DNA of 64,000 nt from Streptomyces griseocarneus (lineage in GTDB: Bacteria > Actinomycetota > Actinomycetes > Streptomycetales > Streptomycetaceae), in contig PENC01000001.1 of NCBI GenBank assembly GCA_003674045.1, forward strand, positions 1,116,001 through 1,180,000, given 5' to 3'. A program made the translations under genes and the position numbers. The notes under the pieces were generated by a model that saw only the letters and a program-made list of their open reading frames with translations, was not told the DNA's origin and made no database searches. Within the stretch, counting starts at the first letter, position 1, and every line of letters starts with the position of its first letter. Positions 61,745-64,000 of the stretch are shown piece after piece.

Positions 61745-62431
61745 ATGAATCAGCGCAAGGTGCGCCGCGTGAGCGTGACACTCCCCGTCCTGGACGGCCC
61801 TGGCCTGTACCTGTCGAACGTCGCCTCACTCGAAGGCGGCCGGGGCAGGGTCGCGGAGTTCCAGTACGCCGATCAGGACCTGCGCGAGCTGGAACTGGCC
61901 GATACCCACCTCCTGGACGGCCGCATCCAGCGCGTGCGGGCCCAACGCGCCAGGTTCCACGAGGTGCGGGCCGACTCGGTGCAGTTCGCGGACTGCGACC
62001 TCGCCTCGCTGAAGTGGTCGGACAGCAAGCTCTCCCGCGTCACCTTCAGCAACTGCAAGCTCATGGGCGCCCTGTTCGAGGAGGTGGCCCTGGACAACGT
62101 GCTCTTCGAGAACTGCAAGTTCGACTACGCCACCTTCGACCGCCTCCGCGTCACCGGGCCGGTGATCTTCACCAAGTGCGTCCTGCGGGAGACGACGATC
62201 CAGGCATCCGACCTCAGCCAGGTCACCTTCGAGGCTTGCGGCCTGCGGCTCACCGAGTTCGAAGGCGGCAAGTACCGCGACTGCGACCTGCGGGGCAACG
62301 ACCTCACCACCCTGCGGGGCGTCGCCGCGCTCAAGAAGGTCATCGTCGACCGCGCCCAGGTCGCCCAGCTGGCCGAAGCGCTGGCCACCGAGCTGGATGT
62401 CACCTACGGCGAAGACCTCGACGACAACTGA
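61745..62431 (+). CDS. Pentapeptide-repeat protein
   Basis: This encodes 228 aa from ATG 61745, with AAGGAAG upstream. ATG 61730 is in frame but its RBS is buried in the stem-loop. From about residue 45 to 190 the chain has a five-residue periodicity (ADCDLASLKW, VTFSNCKLMGALF, VLFENCKFDYATF, VTFEACGLRLTEF, YRDCDLRGNDL), the right-handed quadrilateral beta-helix of this family. Known members such as Qnr, McbG and AlbG protect DNA gyrase, some as immunity proteins beside gyrase-targeting peptides; others are of unknown role. Being inside a RiPP operon, immunity or a scaffold role are both plausible. Neither is shown. Confidence 0.82.
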   Translation: MNQRKVRRVSVTLPVLDGPGLYLSNVASLEGGRGRVAEFQYADQDLRELELADTHLLDGRIQRVRAQRARFHEVRADSVQFADCDLASLKWSDSKLSRVTFSNCKLMGALFEEVALDNVLFENCKFDYATFDRLRVTGPVIFTKCVLRETTIQASDLSQVTFEACGLRLTEFEGGKYRDCDLRGNDLTTLRGVAALKKVIVDRAQVAQLAEALATELDVTYGEDLDDN

Positions 62432-62460
62432 TCCCCGATCCCCGGATGAGAGGGACGGCC

Positions 62461-63204
62461 ATGGCAGTGGGCTTGGCGTTCGGCCGGAGCGGAATCCTGC
62501 GGGAGCGGTGCGAGATCGGCTCCGTCCGGCTCGGTAGCGGTGAGACCGACTACGACGAGGGAGCTGTCGTTCCGGCCGATGACTGGCGGCCACTGAACCC
62601 CCGGGAAGCCCAGTGGCTCCAAGCTGGGCCCGGTGCCCCCGACAGCACCCTGGTCGAACTGGTCCACCAGTACGTGTCGGCCGCCTGCGCGGAGAGGACA
62701 CCGGCCCTCCACACGACAGCCGTCGGCCTCTACCCGTTCGCCGACCGCTGGCCCGCCGACTTCCTGGGCTGCCTCACGAACCCCGGGAACGCGCGCACCA
62801 CCACCGAAGAGCCGGCCACCGGACGCCGCCTCGGCTTCCATATCGACAACTGGGACCGCCTCCCGTACGGGGCCCGGGGAGACGGCCGCCGACGGCTCTG
62901 CCTGAACCTCGGCCCCGGAGCCCGCTGCCTCCTTCTCGGCGACCGGGACATCGAAGAGATCTACCGCCTCGTGCGCCCCGACCCGGAGCACCGCTACCCA
63001 CACACGGACGACGTGAGGCTCTACGTCGCCCAAGGCCGCCCGCTGCAGTGCCTGCGCATCCGCCTGGAGCCCGGCGACGGCTACATCGCCCCCACTGAAC
63101 TCCTGCCCCACGACGGTTCCACCCTGGGCGAGGAACAGCCCTCCACCGCGGCCTTCTGGCTCGGCCGGTGGCCGGGGCGGATCGTGGACGTACCCCCTCC
63201 TTGA
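62461..63204 (+). CDS. 2OG-Fe(II) oxygenase-like protein, probable RiPP tailoring enzyme
   Basis: This encodes 247 aa from ATG 62461 with AGAGGG upstream. The central region reads as a double-stranded beta-helix: GRRLGFHIDNWDRLP gives His127-x-Asp129, then LCLNLGPGARCLLLG, then CLRIRLEPGDGYIAPTELLP followed by His217 as the distal ligand. A later Arg (LGRWPGR, about 236) could bind 2-oxoglutarate. Spacing is right for the HxD...H facial triad. It lies 29 bases after the pentapeptide-repeat gene. YhhC-type 2OG oxygenases are known partners of cyclophane maturases, so hydroxylation of the peptide is the best guess. A non-catalytic cupin fold is an alternative. Confidence 0.68.
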   Translation: MAVGLAFGRSGILRERCEIGSVRLGSGETDYDEGAVVPADDWRPLNPREAQWLQAGPGAPDSTLVELVHQYVSAACAERTPALHTTAVGLYPFADRWPADFLGCLTNPGNARTTTEEPATGRRLGFHIDNWDRLPYGARGDGRRRLCLNLGPGARCLLLGDRDIEEIYRLVRPDPEHRYPHTDDVRLYVAQGRPLQCLRIRLEPGDGYIAPTELLPHDGSTLGEEQPSTAAFWLGRWPGRIVDVPPP

Positions 63205-63238
63205 TGGAGACGGGTGTTCCTTCCGGGCAGCTCACGGG

Positions 63239-63805
63239 ATGCTGACGGACATGATCGAGCGTGAGTTCGCGATCCGGGTGGTCCAGGAAGAACTGGACCG
63301 GAGGTACGAGGAGCGGCTGGGATGGCTGGTGGTGACCGAGGCCGAGGAACACGAACTCGTCTGGATCGTCTTCTACATGAGCGCGGAGTACGTGCGCACG
63401 GGCGACCCCCGTCATCTGCTGGGCGGCAACGGCCCGTACCTGGTGGACCGCCTCGACGGCAGTCTCCACTCGATCGGCGTGGTCTCCTGGAGCCAGGGCG
63501 CATGGGAGGAGGACTACCGGACCCGCATCCGGAAGATCCCCGCACGCACGGCGGTGGACGACCTGCACGACGAGGTCCGTCACGAAGCCGCGGACCGCGG
63601 CCGTATCAGGGCCATGTACCTGCTGCGGCGCCGCGTCGGCACGCTCACGCACGCGCAGGCCGCCGCCTACGTCACCGCATTGCAGTGCGGTGACGTGCCA
63701 CCGCAATTGACGGACATCGCCACCGAGCTCCTCGTCCCCGTCCTGAACCCCGTCCTCCGGGTACGGACCGTCCGGGGACCGTGGGACCCGGAGGGCGCTG
63801 TCTGA
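63239..63805 (+). CDS. YrhB/Imm35-like protein
   Basis: This encodes 188 aa from ATG 63239 (ATG 63251 is also possible; neither RBS is strong). The N-terminal ~90 residues (ERLGWLVVTEAEEHELVWIV, FYMSAEYVRTGDP, NGPYLVDRLDGSLHSIG) match the YrhB domain, also catalogued as immunity protein 35. The C-terminal half is unassigned. It is 34 bases downstream of the oxygenase gene on the same strand, so it may be the last gene of the operon. YrhB-domain proteins are also common as stand-alone genes in Streptomyces, so a link to the peptide is inference. Confidence 0.7.
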   Translation: MLTDMIEREFAIRVVQEELDRRYEERLGWLVVTEAEEHELVWIVFYMSAEYVRTGDPRHLLGGNGPYLVDRLDGSLHSIGVVSWSQGAWEEDYRTRIRKIPARTAVDDLHDEVRHEAADRGRIRAMYLLRRRVGTLTHAQAAAYVTALQCGDVPPQLTDIATELLVPVLNPVLRVRTVRGPWDPEGAV

Positions 63806-63868
63806 CGGTGGCCCCGCTGTGAGCCTCGACGGGAAGCTGATCGCGACCGCAGGCCAGGGGCAGCGGGG

Positions 63869-64000
63869 TCACCCTGTTGCGGCTGACGGACCGCCTGTCG
63901 GCGGCGGGACGGCTTCCGGCCGGCGCGGCGCGCGCAGCACCGCTACAGCCACCACGAGCGCGGCGAGGACGAGGCACGCGCCGACCCGGAAGGCCAGCTG
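63869..64000 (-). CDS. C-terminal end of probable MFS transporter, cut by right edge
   Basis: On the minus strand an open frame enters from the right edge and ends at TGA (63871-63869), giving 43 residues. They read QLAFRVGACLVLAALVVAVA then VLRAPRRPEAVPPP: one hydrophobic helix followed by a basic, Pro-rich tail. This is the usual end of a 12-14 helix MFS drug exporter. It converges on the YrhB gene with 63 bases between. If confirmed it could be an exporter for the RiPP, but it would be a separate transcript. Confidence 0.5.
   Translation of the reverse strand, partial: QLAFRVGACLVLAALVVAVAVLRAPRRPEAVPPPTGGPSAATG

Overview
This is a high-GC actinomycete window, almost certainly Streptomyces. 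It has third-position GC bias throughout, modular type I PKS genes, a giant LAL-type LuxR regulator, rare TTA (bldA-type) codons, and a copy of a short intergenic repeat that is common in Streptomyces chromosomes.

Positions 1-42389 hold the downstream end of a modular type I polyketide synthase: four collinear plus-strand genes joined by matching class-1 docking ends. The first gene is cut by the left edge and enters inside an AT domain. The visible assembly line is (KS off-window)-AT-DH-KR-ACP // KS-AT-KR-ACP, KS-AT-KR-ACP // KS-AT-DH-KR-ACP, KS-AT-DH-ER-KR-ACP, KS-AT-DH-KR-ACP // KS-AT-DH-KR-ACP, KS-AT-DH-KR-ACP-TE. AT motifs predict malonyl, methylmalonyl, methylmalonyl, malonyl x4, methylmalonyl. 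The released end should be a 2-methyl-2,4,6-trienoyl unit. Two KR domains lack the catalytic serine.

Positions 42390-53947 hold accessory genes of the same cluster. They are a discrete acyltransferase, a degenerate and apparently frameshifted type II thioesterase, an adenylate-forming ligase, a flavin amine oxidase/monooxygenase, the LAL regulator, a sulfotransferase and a PsiD-like pyruvoyl decarboxylase. Ligase, discrete AT and amine oxidase suggest an amino-acid-derived starter unit, as in macrolactams (VinM/VinK logic) or 4-guanidinobutyryl-primed polyenes. The loading module is off-window, so the product cannot be named. A near-identical 16-mer lies upstream of the thioesterase/ligase operon and of the amine oxidase and is a candidate regulator box.

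Positions 53959-57200 hold a compact minus-strand four-gene operon in which every gene overlaps the next. It encodes a Cys-rich 156-aa protein, a DUF692/MNIO iron oxidase, a DUF2063 (HvfC/BufC-like) partner and a VioB-type ferritin-like protein. It looks like an undescribed peptide- or protein-modification system. Positions 57441-59363 encode a 5-formyltetrahydrofolate cyclo-ligase-like protein and an XRE-TPR regulator.

Positions 59675-63805 look like a RiPP operon. It encodes two small proteins, a radical SAM/SPASM maturase carrying a TTA codon, and a 64-aa precursor with two tandem cores. Each core has an F-x-N and a W-D-N triad, the signature of three-residue cyclophanes. A strong stem-loop follows the precursor, then a pentapeptide-repeat protein, a 2OG-Fe(II)-oxygenase-like protein and a YrhB/Imm35-like protein. 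The right edge cuts the end of a probable MFS transporter on the minus strand.
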